The position numbers were made by a program, and so were the translations under genes. DNA of 64,000 nucleotides from Amycolatopsis sp. 2-15 (lineage in GTDB: Bacteria; Actinomycetota; Actinomycetes; Mycobacteriales; Pseudonocardiaceae). Positions 1 to 8,660 of this stretch are shown piece after piece; position 1 is the first letter of the stretch; every line of letters begins with the position of its first letter. Under the pieces are notes generated by a model that was not told the DNA's origin, did no database searches, and was given only the letters and a program-made list of their open reading frames with translations. Where the stretch lies: contig NZ_CP127294.1 of the NCBI RefSeq assembly GCF_030285625.1, forward strand, positions 4,374,501 through 4,438,500, read 5' to 3'.

Positions 1-131
1 GCGCGGCCGTGAGCAGGCGCGCCCGCATCCGGGCCCGGTTCGCCTCCCGTCGTCCAGTCACGGCACCAGCGTACCGAAACTTGGACTTGAGACTAAACTT
101 AGGCTGGAGACCACACTTTGAAGGAGTGCAC

Positions 132-896
132 ATGCAGGTGGACATCCGCGACAAGGTCATCGTCATCACCGGCGCGGCGCAGGGGCTGGGCCGCACGCTC
201 GCGCTGGGGCTGGCGCGCGAGGGCGCGCGGATCGCGGTGCTCGCGCGCAGCTCGGCGAAGGCGGCGGGCACCGTGGACGAGATCGTCGCTTCGGCGCCGG
301 ACGCACCGAAGCCGATGGCCGTGGTGGCGGACGTGTCCGACGAGAACCAGGTCCGCGCTGCGGCCGAGGCCGTCGACGCGCGCTGGGGCCGCGTCGACGC
401 GCTGATCAGCAACGCCGGCTGGATGCCACCCGCCGGCACGATGCGCGTGCTGGACTTCGAGCTGGCCGATCTGCGACGGATCCTCGACAGCAACCTCGTC
501 GGCTGCTTCCTCGTCACCAAGCACTTCGCGCCGATCATGATCCGCGGGGGCGGCGGGCGGATCATCTACGTCGGCAGCATGGTCGGCACCCAGGCCGGTC
601 CCGGCTCCGGCGCGTACGGCGCGTCGAAGGCCGGCGTGCACCTGCTGAGCAACGTGGTGCACCAGGAGCTGGCGGACCAGGGCATCCGCACGGTCGCGCT
701 GGCCCCCGGGCTCACGGTCACGCCGGGCATGCGCGTGGCGGCCAGCGAGGACCACATCGCGCGGGTGAGCGCTCGGTATCCGGGCGGGCGCGTCGGTCAG
801 CCGGAGGACATCGTGCCGTTCGCGGCCTTCCTGTGCAGCCCGGCGGCCGAGCACCTGTCGGGCACTCTGGTGGGGATCCGGCCGATCACCGGGTGA
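132..896 (+). CDS. SDR family NAD(P)-dependent oxidoreductase
   Basis: This 254-residue classical short-chain dehydrogenase/reductase should catalyse NAD(P)-dependent oxidation or reduction of an alcohol/carbonyl in the cytosol; the substrate is unknown. The Rossmann motif TGAAQGLG is near residue 12, SNAGW near 95, a catalytic Ser follows in YVGSMVG, and the YGASK Tyr/Lys pair lies near residue 160. The reading frame is open further upstream, but ATG at 132 has an AAGGAG ribosome binding site at 121-126 and starts the fold where the family starts. The C-terminal SGTLVGIRPITG matches the usual SDR tail. Confidence 0.9.
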   Translation: MQVDIRDKVIVITGAAQGLGRTLALGLAREGARIAVLARSSAKAAGTVDEIVASAPDAPKPMAVVADVSDENQVRAAAEAVDARWGRVDALISNAGWMPPAGTMRVLDFELADLRRILDSNLVGCFLVTKHFAPIMIRGGGGRIIYVGSMVGTQAGPGSGAYGASKAGVHLLSNVVHQELADQGIRTVALAPGLTVTPGMRVAASEDHIARVSARYPGGRVGQPEDIVPFAAFLCSPAAEHLSGTLVGIRPITG

Positions 897-1026
897 GTCC
901 GATGTGGACTCTGTCGACGAACTGGTTGGCGCGCTTCGGTTTGTGCGGATCACGGGAAACGGTGAAGGGCGCCTCGATGAACTTCGAGACGCCCTTCACC
1001 GTGTCGAGCTCTTGTTCGTGCGCGGG

Positions 1027-1836
1027 TCAGAAGTCGAAGCCGCCGCCGCCGAATCCGCCGCCGTCAAAGCCGCCGCCGTCGAAGCCGCCGAAGTCCTGGC
1101 CGCCGCCGTCGCCTCCGTCGAAGCCGCCGCCGTCACCGCCATCGCCGCCGTCGCCGCCCTGGTCGCCGGACTCGATGGCGTCCTGCTGGCCGGCGTCGTA
1201 GCCCGACTCCCAGGCCGAGGCGCTCGCGATGCCGCCCATGCCGGAGAACATGGCGCTGAACAGGAACATCGAGCCCAGGCCCCACGCGCCGGCCACGAGC
1301 GCGGGCTTCCACCACGGCTCGCTGTACCAGCCCTGCGGCACCGGGCGCCCCGCCACGCGGCCGCCGGGGTAGTAGTACGGCGTGTCCTGGCCGGGGTCGG
1401 GCGAGGCCTCGTAGTGCTGGCCCTCGACGTCGACCTTGCGGTGCTCGGTCACCTTGCCGGCGCGCTCGCGCTCGGCCTCGTCCGGCAGCGCCGGGCCCGG
1501 GTCGAGGCCCATGGCCGTGCGGGCGGCGCGGACGTAGTAGAGGCCCTCGACGGCGGTGTCCTTCACCAGCCGGGCCTGTTCCACGGTCTTGGCCTGTTCC
1601 ATCTGGGAGCCGGCGGCGTTGTAGCGCTCGCTGGCGTCGGCCATCGCCTGCTGGGAGGCCGTGTCGGTGCCGGAGATGTTGAGGACCTGCCCGCCGAGGC
1701 GTTCGACGAGGCGGCGCGCGTCGGCCTTCGCGTCGTCGAGCTGCCGCTGCCGCGAAGCGGCCTGCGACCGGGCGAAGTACAGCCCGCCTCCGACGATCAC
1801 GACGACGAGCACGATCAGCAGGATCGCGGTGCCCAT
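1027..1836 (-). CDS. Membrane-anchored protein with Gly/Asp-rich tail, unknown function
   Basis: I do not recognise a functional family. The 269-residue product starts with a membrane segment (MGTAILLIVLVVVIVGGG), continues into a charged helical region with likely coiled coil (residues 20-100), has a second hydrophobic stretch near 175-200, and ends in about 50 residues of low-complexity GGDGG/GGGFDGG repeats. The topology suggests a membrane-bound helical domain with a flexible acidic tail. The tail is encoded by CCGCCG-type repeats at 1030-1160, where assembly or slippage errors would be plausible. It stands alone between two plus-strand genes. Confidence 0.7.
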   Translation of the reverse strand: MGTAILLIVLVVVIVGGGLYFARSQAASRQRQLDDAKADARRLVERLGGQVLNISGTDTASQQAMADASERYNAAGSQMEQAKTVEQARLVKDTAVEGLYYVRAARTAMGLDPGPALPDEAERERAGKVTEHRKVDVEGQHYEASPDPGQDTPYYYPGGRVAGRPVPQGWYSEPWWKPALVAGAWGLGSMFLFSAMFSGMGGIASASAWESGYDAGQQDAIESGDQGGDGGDGGDGGGFDGGDGGGQDFGGFDGGGFDGGGFGGGGFDF

Positions 1837-1978
1837 TGGTCACTCCACGTGGTGAGCTTGTCTCGGCGGCCCCGCGGCCGCCTTTGAACCGGACAACGCG
1901 GACAGTACGCTGAGGGTTCCCGGGAGGTGACGGGGAGCACCCCTGGCCGGGCAAAGTAGAACACGTTACAGTCGGGGT

Positions 1979-2863
1979 ATGAAGTTCGCCCTGTCGATCG
2001 CGATGAACCCCCTCGATCAGCTGGGCGAGCTCGCCCGCGCCGCCGAAGAGGCCGGATTTTCCTCGATCGTCCTGCCGGATTCGCTGTTCTACTCGGAGAA
2101 GGTGTCGGCGGACTACCCGTACACGCCCGACGGCAGCCGGTTCTGGACCGAGGAGACGCCCTGGGTCGACCCGCTGGTGGCGGCCGCGTCGATGGGCGCG
2201 GTGACCGAGCGGCTCGAGTTCTACACGTCCGTGCTGAAGCTCGGCTCGCGCAATCCGGTGCTGCTGGCGCGTCAGGTGAACTCGGTGGCGGCGCTGACCG
2301 GCGGCCGGTTCGGTCTCGGGCTCGGTATCGGCTGGTCGCCGGAGGAGTTCGAGTGGTGCGGCGCGCCGTACGAGCGGCGCGGCAAGCGCTTCGACGAGGC
2401 CATCGAGGTGCTGCGCCTGATCCTCGACGGCGGCATGGTCGAGTTCCACGGCGAGTTCTTCGACTTCGACAAGCTGCGCATGAGCCCGACGCCGCCGAAG
2501 CGCGTGCCGTTCTACATCGGCGGGCACACGGACATCGCGTTGCGCCGGGCCGCGCGCGTGGGCGACGGCTGGTCGTCGGCGATGATGACGCTCGACCAGC
2601 TGCGCGACACGATCAAGCGGCTCAAGGAACTGCTGGCCGAACGCGGGCGCGAGGCCGATCCGTTCGAGTTCCAGGCGGTGTGCGTCGACCGGTTCGGGCT
2701 CGACGGCTTCCGCGAGCAGGCCGAGGTGGGCGTGACCGACGCGATCACCATGCCGTGGGTGTTCGAGGGCCTCGGGTTCGACGCCGCAGTGGGCCCGAAG
2801 GTCGACGCGATCCGCAAGTTCGGCGTCGAGGTCATCGCGAAGTTCCGCGAATCGGGGGAGTGA
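1979..2863 (+). CDS. LLM class F420-dependent oxidoreductase
   Basis: A 294-residue luciferase-like TIM-barrel enzyme of the F420-dependent type, probably reducing or oxidising a small organic substrate with coenzyme F420. Family features are the N-terminal MKFALSIAMNPLDQ strand, the GGRFGLGLGIGW motif (about residues 102-113), FYIGGHTDIALRRAARVGDGW (about 178-198) and the total length. There is no Shine-Dalgarno sequence; a TACAGT hexamer at 1967-1972 lies 6 bases upstream of the ATG, so a leaderless transcript is likely. The next gene starts one base after the stop, so the two form an operon. Confidence 0.88.
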   Translation: MKFALSIAMNPLDQLGELARAAEEAGFSSIVLPDSLFYSEKVSADYPYTPDGSRFWTEETPWVDPLVAAASMGAVTERLEFYTSVLKLGSRNPVLLARQVNSVAALTGGRFGLGLGIGWSPEEFEWCGAPYERRGKRFDEAIEVLRLILDGGMVEFHGEFFDFDKLRMSPTPPKRVPFYIGGHTDIALRRAARVGDGWSSAMMTLDQLRDTIKRLKELLAERGREADPFEFQAVCVDRFGLDGFREQAEVGVTDAITMPWVFEGLGFDAAVGPKVDAIRKFGVEVIAKFRESGE

Positions 2864-2864
2864 C

Positions 2865-3305
2865 ATGAGTGTCCAGGTCAGCTGGGACGTCGACGCGGAC
2901 CAGCCGCCGGCTCGCCTCGCGTCGTTCCGATCGATGACGTCGGTCGCGGCGGGCGACAAGGACGCCTGGCTGGCGCTGTTCGCGCCGGACGCCGTGGTGG
3001 AAGACCCGGTGGGCCCGTCGATGTTCGACGAGCCGGGCAAGGGCCACCGCGGCCACGAGGGCATCGGCGCGTTCTGGGACCTGACGATCGCGCACGTGGA
3101 ACGCTTCGAGTTCGTGATCCGCGACTCGTTCGCGGCGGGTGCGGAGTGCGCGAACGTCGGCACCATCACCACGTACCTGCCCGGCAGCTACCGCGTCGAC
3201 ACCGACGGCGTCTTCGTCTACCGCGTGGGCGGCGACGGGTTGATCACGTCGATGCGCGCCTTCTGGGAAACCGACCGCGCGATGGCGACGGCGCGCCAGG
3301 TCTGA
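2865..3305 (+). CDS. SnoaL-like / NTF2-fold protein
   Basis: A 146-residue protein of the nuclear-transport-factor-2/SnoaL superfamily, whose members act as small isomerases, cyclases or accessory domains in a cone-shaped alpha+beta barrel. Typical elements are the N-terminal helix with SVAAGDKDAWLALFAPDAVVEDPVG, a GHEGIGAFWD segment, and alternating beta strands to the end. It is co-transcribed with the F420-dependent oxidoreductase, so it may act on the same substrate. No single catalytic residue can be assigned with confidence. Confidence 0.82.
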   Translation: MSVQVSWDVDADQPPARLASFRSMTSVAAGDKDAWLALFAPDAVVEDPVGPSMFDEPGKGHRGHEGIGAFWDLTIAHVERFEFVIRDSFAAGAECANVGTITTYLPGSYRVDTDGVFVYRVGGDGLITSMRAFWETDRAMATARQV

Positions 3306-3399
3306 GCTGCCCGATCCCCTCCGCGGGCCGGCCGACCGGCCACTGTTCGGCGCGCGGCCCCTCCGGGACGCCGGCGCGCCGGCTTACGGTGAGCGCATC

Positions 3400-3605
3400 G
3401 TGACTCGTGGTGTGCACCTCGTCGGCAGCGTGCCGCTCGGGACTCGGAAACGGTGTTCCGCGCGGTCTCGTCGCACGTCGGCAAGTTCGTGCGGCGGGTG
3501 ACGGGCGGCGAGACGGGTGTCCGGTCGAACTGGACGTTCTGGCAGCGGGCGGAGTTCGATCGCACCCCCGGCCTGGTCACCGACGAGGTCCACCGCGGCG
3601 AGTAA
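3400..3605 (+). pseudogene. Frameshifted remnant of a UROD/MetE-like hypothetical protein
   Basis: GTG at 3400 opens VTRGVHLVGSVPL, then the frame shifts near 3440 and continues as DSETVFRAVSSHVGKFVRR, VTGGETGVRSNWTFWQRAEFD and on to TAA at 3603. From memory this is the N-terminus of roughly 350-residue UROD/MetE-like proteins, which carry HLVGSVPL and a GETG.R.NW motif. Only about 65 residues remain and they need a frame change, so the gene is dead. The following 200 bases hold nothing recognisable. Confidence 0.5.
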
Positions 3606-3803
3606 AGCAGCACGCCCCAGTACCGGCCGGCCGGTCCCGCTTCGGCGGTGTGTTTCGGCTCCCGCAAACGCATCGCCGCCGCACTATCCACTGTGGACTC
3701 CTTCGGCATCCCACGGAATGCGGCTTCGGCCGGCGCCCACCTGAGACGGTGCCGGGCTTGCTGGCCTTGCACGCGGCGGCGGCGGAGCTCACGCCCTGAC
3801 CCG

Positions 3804-4433
3804 TTACGGGGCGGAGGGCAGGGCCTTCATGCACTGGTCGGCATACGAGCACTGGTCGGCGATGAGGTCACGGGACTGGTCGAGCGACACCGGTACGTCG
3901 GCGAGATCAAGTGGGAACCTCGCGTGCAACCAGCGGGCCCAGGGGCCGTTGTCCGCCAGGAACTGGGCCGCGTGGTCGGTCCCGAGCAGCCCGTCCAGGT
4001 AGGTGAGCGCGCCCATGGCCGAGTCCTGCTCGCCGCGGTCGGTGCGGGGCAGGAACGCGTGGAGGTAGTCGACCAGCACGCGCGCGTCCGCCTCCGTGCC
4101 GAGTCGTGCCAGCGCGAAGCAGAACCCGCGGCCGGCGTAGGCGCGTTCGTTCGCGAGCAGCAGTTCGCCGATCCGTTCGCGGTGCGCCGCTCGCCGAGCG
4201 AACGCGACCAGCCACGAAGCCGTCAGCTGCGCGCGCCATTCGTAGCCGAGCAGCAGCTCGAGCTCGCCGTCGGTGACGCGCACTGCGTCCTCGGCCAGCG
4301 CGCGGCCGAAAGGCTGCCGCACCGCCGGGTCGCTCAGAAACGGGGTGTTGACCAGCTGCAGGTACCTACGGCCCGGCGTGACGTACGTTTCGACGACGGC
4401 GTTGAGCGCGGGCTCGTGCCGGTGGATGCGCAT
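3804..4433 (-). CDS. DUF6000-like hypothetical protein
   Basis: A 209-residue, largely helical soluble protein with no signal peptide or membrane segment. Motifs include VTPGRRYLQLVNTPFLSDP near the N-terminus, LLLGYEWRAQLTASWLVAF, and ARLGTEADARVLVDYLHAFLPRTD, the last suggesting HEAT-like helical repeats. I associate this pattern with the DUF6000 family from memory. I chose the start at MRIHRHEP (codon at 4433) because the frame upstream of it reads as non-conserved basic sequence. No operon partner is evident. Confidence 0.6.
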   Translation of the reverse strand: MRIHRHEPALNAVVETYVTPGRRYLQLVNTPFLSDPAVRQPFGRALAEDAVRVTDGELELLLGYEWRAQLTASWLVAFARRAAHRERIGELLLANERAYAGRGFCFALARLGTEADARVLVDYLHAFLPRTDRGEQDSAMGALTYLDGLLGTDHAAQFLADNGPWARWLHARFPLDLADVPVSLDQSRDLIADQCSYADQCMKALPSAP

Positions 4434-4522
4434 GCGAGGATTCTGCCCGCGAGAGCGCCTGACCACGAAGGCCTTTTCCTGGCAAGATCGCCGATCGGGA
4501 GCTGCCGAACAGGGGAGGCGTC

Positions 4523-5650
4523 ATGGTTGCTGCACATCCGCTCGGCCCGCCGGCTCACGAGCAGCACTGGGTGGACCTCGCGGCGCGGCTCGCCGGGGAG
4601 TTCGCGCGGACCGCCGCCGAGCGGGACCGGACCGGTGAGCTGCCCGTCGGGAATCTCCGCAGGCTCAACGCCAGCGGGCTCGACGCCGCGGTGCTGCCGG
4701 CGGAGTACGGCGGCCAGGACCTCAGCTACCGCAGCTACGGCGCGATCGTCCGGGTGCTGAGTGCGGCGTGCCCGTCGACGGCGTGTGTGTGGGTGATGCA
4801 CATCGGCGCGGTGGCGGGGCTGGTGGAGATGTCGGAGCCGGACGTGGCGCGGTTCTTCGCGGAGCGGCTGGGGGACGGGGCGCGGTTCGCGAACGCGTTG
4901 AGCGAGCCGGCGGGCGGGAACCTGTTCCTGCAGTCGCAGCAGCCTGCGGAGGCGGTCGAAGGCGGGTTCCGGCTGAGCGGGGAGAAGCGCTTCTCCTCCG
5001 GGTGCGAGATCGCCGACCACTTCCTCGTCAACGCGAAGGTCGACGGCGTCTCCACGTTCTTCGGGCTCGACGCCGACCCGGCGACGATGACGTTCCTCCC
5101 GAGCTGGGACGCGATGGGGCTGCGCGCGAGCGGCAGCCAGCTGATCCGCTTCGACGGCACGCTCCTGCCGCACGAACGCCGCTGCCCGCCGTCGAAACGG
5201 CGGCGCCCCAACCATATCGGGGCGGGCGTGGCGGCGTTGTCGCTCGGGGTGGCCGACGGCGCGCTGGCCGCGTTGCGGGAGCACGCGCGCGCCCGGAAGG
5301 TGCTGCCGGGCGGCGGGACGGTGGCGGAGCAGCAGTGGGTGCGCTTCGGCGTCGGCGAGCTGGAGAGCCGGCTGCAGGCCGCCGCGATGTTCGCGCAGTA
5401 CATGTGCTGGCTCGCCGACGAGAACTCGCCCGATTTCCTGTCCGCGACGGTGCGTGCGAAGCTGCTGGCCAACGAGATCGCGCGCGAGATCGCCGACCTC
5501 GGCGTGCGCGTGGGCGGCGGATCGGGGTACCTGAAGACGTCGCCGATCGAGCGCTGGTTCCGCGACGCGCAGGCGGGCTGGCTGATGGCCTACTCCGCCG
5601 AGATCTGCAAGGACGTGATCGGCGCGCAGGTGCTGGGCGACGATGCCTGA
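4523..5650 (+). CDS. Acyl-CoA-dehydrogenase-like flavoprotein (group D monooxygenase type)
   Basis: A 375-residue protein with the acyl-CoA dehydrogenase fold: an N-terminal helical domain (LNASGLDAAVLPAEYGGQDLS near residue 50), a central beta domain (FANALSEPAGGNLF; GFRLSGEKRFSSG) and a C-terminal helical bundle (GGGSGYLKTSPIERWFRDAQAG). The catalytic Glu of true acyl-CoA dehydrogenases is not obvious, which fits the branch that oxygenates small molecules with reduced flavin from a partner. Its last 8 bases overlap the next gene, an FMN-dependent monooxygenase. Translational coupling suggests a joint catabolic or desulfurising step. Confidence 0.82.
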   Translation: MVAAHPLGPPAHEQHWVDLAARLAGEFARTAAERDRTGELPVGNLRRLNASGLDAAVLPAEYGGQDLSYRSYGAIVRVLSAACPSTACVWVMHIGAVAGLVEMSEPDVARFFAERLGDGARFANALSEPAGGNLFLQSQQPAEAVEGGFRLSGEKRFSSGCEIADHFLVNAKVDGVSTFFGLDADPATMTFLPSWDAMGLRASGSQLIRFDGTLLPHERRCPPSKRRRPNHIGAGVAALSLGVADGALAALREHARARKVLPGGGTVAEQQWVRFGVGELESRLQAAAMFAQYMCWLADENSPDFLSATVRAKLLANEIAREIADLGVRVGGGSGYLKTSPIERWFRDAQAGWLMAYSAEICKDVIGAQVLGDDA

Positions 5651-7016
5651 GCGGATGTTGTTCAACGCGTTCCACATGTTCGCCGTTTCGCACCACGCGC
5701 AGGGGTTGTGGGCCGAGCCGGACAGCCGCCAGCTCGGCTACACCGATCCCGCGATGTGGCTCGACCTCGCGCGGACGCTGGAGCGCGGCCGGTTCGACAC
5801 GCTCTTCTTCGCCGATGTCCTTGCGCCGTACGACACCTACCGCGGCTCGCGCGACGCGGCGGTGCGCGAGGGGATGCAGTTCCCGACCGGTGATCCCTCG
5901 GTGCTGATCCCGCTGCTCGCCTACCACACGGAGCACCTGGGGTACACGTTCACGCAGAACATCCTGCAGGAGCACCCGTACCCGTTCGCCCGCAAAGTGT
6001 CCACTCTGGACCATCTGACCGGCGGGCGGGTGGCGTGGAACATCGTCACGTCGTTCCTGCCGGGCGCCGGGCGGAACCTCGGGTACGGCGGGCTGCCGGG
6101 CCACGAGGAACGCTACGGCCGCGCCGAGGACTTCACGCAGGCGGCTTTGAAGCTGTGGCTGCACAGCTGGGAAGACGGCGCGGTGCTGCGCGACCGTGCG
6201 CGGCGCGAGTTCGCGGATCCGGCCAAGGTGCACGCAATTGTCCACAATGGACCATGCTACCAGCTCGACGGGCCACACCTGAGCGAGCCGTCGCCGCAGC
6301 GGGTGCCGGTGCTGTTCAACGCCGGCGTCTCGCCGACCGGCCGCGCGTTCGCCGGCCGGTACGCGGAGTGCCTGTTCATCAACTCCCAGGACCCCGCCGA
6401 GGCGGCCCCGATCGTCGCCGACGTGCGCCGGGCGGCGGCCGCCGCGGGCCGGAACCCGGCGTACATCAAGGTTTTCGTGCCGCAGTCGTACCTGCTCGCC
6501 GGCACCGAGGCCGAGGCCCGGCGGCGCCACACCGAGCTGCTGGAGCGCCAGACGGTGGAGGGGAACCTGGCGCGCGCGTCGGTGTTCGCCGGGCACGATT
6601 TCGGTCTCGACGCCCCGGACGCGCTCGTCGGTGACCTGCGCCGGCGCGAGGTGTCGGAGCCCGTGCGCAAGCTCCTCGCCACGACCACGCGTGACGACTG
6701 GACGCTCGGCGAGCTGATCCTCAGCCGTACCAACAAACGTGTGGTGGGGACGCCGGAGCAGATCGTCGAGAACATCGCGCGCTGGCGCGACGCGGGTGTC
6801 GACGGGATCAACCTCGAGTACGTGATCTCGCCGACGAGCTTCACCGAGTTCGTGGACCACGTCGTGCCGCTGCTTCAGGCCCGCGGCCTGATGCAGCGCG
6901 AGTACCGGCCGGGGACGTTGCGCGAGAAGCTTTTCCCGGGCGGTGGCCCGCGGCCGCCGCGGGATCACCCGGCGTGGGAGCTCAGGCCGCGCTGTGGGCC
7001 AGCCAGTGGTCGATGA
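5643..7016 (+). CDS. LLM flavin-dependent monooxygenase, NtaA/SnaA/DmoA type
   Basis: A 457-residue long-type luciferase-like monooxygenase that would use FMNH2 supplied by a reductase to oxygenate an amine or sulfur compound. Features include FNAFHMFAVSHHAQGLW at the N-terminus, the loop with WLDLARTLERGRFDTLFFAD, GGRVAWNIVTSFLPGAGRNLG (about residues 128-148), and VLFNAGVSPTGRAFAGRYAE. The size and these motifs place it with nitrilotriacetate and dimethyl-sulfide monooxygenases rather than short F420 enzymes. No flavin reductase is adjacent. The 3' end overlaps the convergent gene at 6982 by 35 bases. Confidence 0.9.
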   Translation: MPERMLFNAFHMFAVSHHAQGLWAEPDSRQLGYTDPAMWLDLARTLERGRFDTLFFADVLAPYDTYRGSRDAAVREGMQFPTGDPSVLIPLLAYHTEHLGYTFTQNILQEHPYPFARKVSTLDHLTGGRVAWNIVTSFLPGAGRNLGYGGLPGHEERYGRAEDFTQAALKLWLHSWEDGAVLRDRARREFADPAKVHAIVHNGPCYQLDGPHLSEPSPQRVPVLFNAGVSPTGRAFAGRYAECLFINSQDPAEAAPIVADVRRAAAAAGRNPAYIKVFVPQSYLLAGTEAEARRRHTELLERQTVEGNLARASVFAGHDFGLDAPDALVGDLRRREVSEPVRKLLATTTRDDWTLGELILSRTNKRVVGTPEQIVENIARWRDAGVDGINLEYVISPTSFTEFVDHVVPLLQARGLMQREYRPGTLREKLFPGGGPRPPRDHPAWELRPRCGPASGR

Positions 7017-7707
7017 GGCGGCGATCGCCGGTGATCGTGACGTCGTCGGCGAGCCGGCGGCGGGTGAAGACGAGCAGGAGGTCGGTCAGCGGGCCGGCAA
7101 GTGTGACTTCGGCGTCGGCGGTGCCGCGGGTCCATTCGATGCCGTCCGGGGTGCGGGTGAGGTGCCAGCCCTCGGCGTGGTCGGGGAGGAGTCGCAGGGT
7201 CTGACCGGTGCCGCGCAGCTCGGCGACGTCGGGTTTGAGCGTCTGCGTGGCGGGGTGCGCGAGCAGTTCGAGCCAGTCGGTGATCGCGTCCTCGGCGAGC
7301 TCCGGGGCGACGGAGAACGCGCGGCCGGCGGCGTCGGCGTGGTGGACGATGGTGTCGTTGAGCATGCGGCGCAACCAGAACGTGGCGGGTCCCGGACCGA
7401 AGAACGTCCACACGGGACTGTCGGTGGTGGACACCGCGTCGACGAGGTCCGCGGCTCCGGCCTGCAGCCAGCCGGACCAGCCGGCCGGGTCACCGGGGTC
7501 CGCGTCGAACGGGTCGGGCACGGGCGAAGGGCCTGAGCGGACGATGCTCGCCGACCAGCGGTGCGCCTGGCCGACGTGCCCGACGAGCACGCGCAGCGGC
7601 CAGTCGGGGCACGTCGGCACGCGGGCGTCGGGGTCGGCTCCGGCCGCGGCTTTCGCGAGGGCGGCGGTGTGGTGCTGGAGAGCGTCGGCGAGTCGGGCGG
7701 TGTCCAT
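6982..7707 (-). CDS. Maleylpyruvate isomerase family mycothiol-dependent enzyme
   Basis: A 241-residue member of the DinB-like mycothiol-dependent maleylpyruvate isomerase family, which uses mycothiol as cofactor for isomerisation or S-transfer. Diagnostic elements are VPTCPDWPLRVLVGHVGQAHRW (about residues 30-51) with the metal-binding His, MLNDTIVHHADAAGR (about 115-129) with the paired His, and the C-terminal domain ending LTDLLLVFTRRRLADDVTITGDRRLIDHWL. It diverges from a MerR regulator across a 41-base gap containing a palindrome, so it is probably controlled by that regulator. Confidence 0.88.
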   Translation of the reverse strand: MDTARLADALQHHTAALAKAAAGADPDARVPTCPDWPLRVLVGHVGQAHRWSASIVRSGPSPVPDPFDADPGDPAGWSGWLQAGAADLVDAVSTTDSPVWTFFGPGPATFWLRRMLNDTIVHHADAAGRAFSVAPELAEDAITDWLELLAHPATQTLKPDVAELRGTGQTLRLLPDHAEGWHLTRTPDGIEWTRGTADAEVTLAGPLTDLLLVFTRRRLADDVTITGDRRLIDHWLAHSAA

Positions 7708-7716
7708 GGCCGTACC

Positions 7717-7746
7717 GTAGGAACTCCATCCGGCTGGAGGTTCTAC
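7717..7746. promoter_or_regulatory. Putative MerR operator in divergent promoter
   Basis: Imperfect inverted repeat GTAGGAACTCCA (7717-7728) and TGGAGGTTCTAC (7735-7746) separated by 6 bases; the inner arms CTCCA/TGGAG are perfect. It fills the gap between the divergent start codons at 7707 and 7749. Dyads with this arrangement between stretched -35 and -10 elements are typical MerR-family sites. Confidence 0.6.
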
Positions 7747-7748
7747 CG

Positions 7749-8657
7749 ATGGTGACCGGGGTCACACTGGGGATCGGCGACCTGGCGCGACGGACCGGCG
7801 TGCCCGTGCGCACGATCCGCTTCTACTGCGACGAAGGCCTGCTCGAACCCACCCGCAGCGCGGGCGGCCACCGCCGCTTCGCCGAGGACGCAGTCGAGCG
7901 GCTGACGCTCGTCCGCCGGATGCGCGGCCTGGGCCTGGGGCTGCCACTGATCACCGACGTCCTCGCCGGCCGCCGCTCCCTGGCCGACGCCGTGGCCGCC
8001 GAACGCGCCGCCCTCGACCGCGAGGTCGCCACGCTGGCCTGGCGACGGTCCGTCCTGCGCGCCGTCGAGGACGCGACCCCGCTCGACCGGCCCGCGCGGC
8101 TGGAGCTCCTGTCCGCCGTGGAGGACGGGTACGCCGCCCGCGACGTCCTCGTCCGCCTCTGGCGCCCCATGACCACCGGCCCTGTCCCTGCGGACTCGGC
8201 CCGCATGTTCCTGGACATCAGCGCCCCGCCGCCCCCGGAGCTGCCGACGCCCGCGCAGGTCGTGGCCTACGCGTCGCTGGTGCTGCTCGCCTCGGACCGC
8301 TCGTTCGTCGATGCCCTGCGCACCAGCACGCTGGTCAACCACGACCGGATCCCCGACCTCGCCGCCCTCCATGCCGAGGTCGCGCAGGCCTGCGAGCTCG
8401 CTTTCCCCGCCGTGACGTCCGGCACCCGCCCGGCGCCGGGCCCGGCCCTCGACCGCTTCGTCGCCGCCCACGCGGCCGCCGTGGGCACCACCGACACCCC
8501 GGCCTTCCGCCGCGCCCTCAACCACCGCACCGCCCCCGACCGCGACCCGCGCGTGCGCGCCTACTGGACCCTGGCCGGCCAGGTCACGGGCGAACCGGCT
8601 CCGATGGGCGTCACGCACACCTGGCTACTGGACGCGCTGAACGCTTCGGCCGGCTGA
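7749..8657 (+). CDS. MerR family transcriptional regulator
   Basis: A 302-residue regulator with an N-terminal MerR winged helix-turn-helix (IGDLARRTGVPVRTIRFYCDEGLLEPTRSAGGHRRFAED, about residues 8-46) and the following dimerisation helix (LVRRMRGLGLGLPLITDVLAGRRSL). The remaining 200 residues are a helical effector domain without the Cys residues used for metal sensing, so an organic ligand is more likely. It begins 2 bases after the palindrome shared with the divergent mycothiol-dependent enzyme gene, which suggests autoregulation and control of that gene. Confidence 0.88.
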   Translation: MVTGVTLGIGDLARRTGVPVRTIRFYCDEGLLEPTRSAGGHRRFAEDAVERLTLVRRMRGLGLGLPLITDVLAGRRSLADAVAAERAALDREVATLAWRRSVLRAVEDATPLDRPARLELLSAVEDGYAARDVLVRLWRPMTTGPVPADSARMFLDISAPPPPELPTPAQVVAYASLVLLASDRSFVDALRTSTLVNHDRIPDLAALHAEVAQACELAFPAVTSGTRPAPGPALDRFVAAHAAAVGTTDTPAFRRALNHRTAPDRDPRVRAYWTLAGQVTGEPAPMGVTHTWLLDALNASAG

Positions 8658-8660
8658 ACG

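Noticed and set aside
1..131. Possible coding start at the left edge
   Set aside because: The frame is open from base 9, but it lacks a ribosome binding site and conserved sequence before the SDR start; at most it is the edge of another gene outside the window.
833..1201. Pro/Ser-rich plus-strand frame (KPPPSKPP-type repeats)
   Set aside because: It is the complement of the Gly/Asp-rich tail of the minus-strand membrane protein gene.
1133..3172. A 679-codon minus-strand open frame
   Set aside because: It crosses three genes with good family matches on either strand and reads as Arg/His/Asp-rich shadow sequence.
3420..3800. Several overlapping open frames between the SnoaL-like gene and the DUF6000-like gene
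   Set aside because: Apart from the frameshifted remnant at 3400-3605 they show no family motifs and arise from GC-rich composition.
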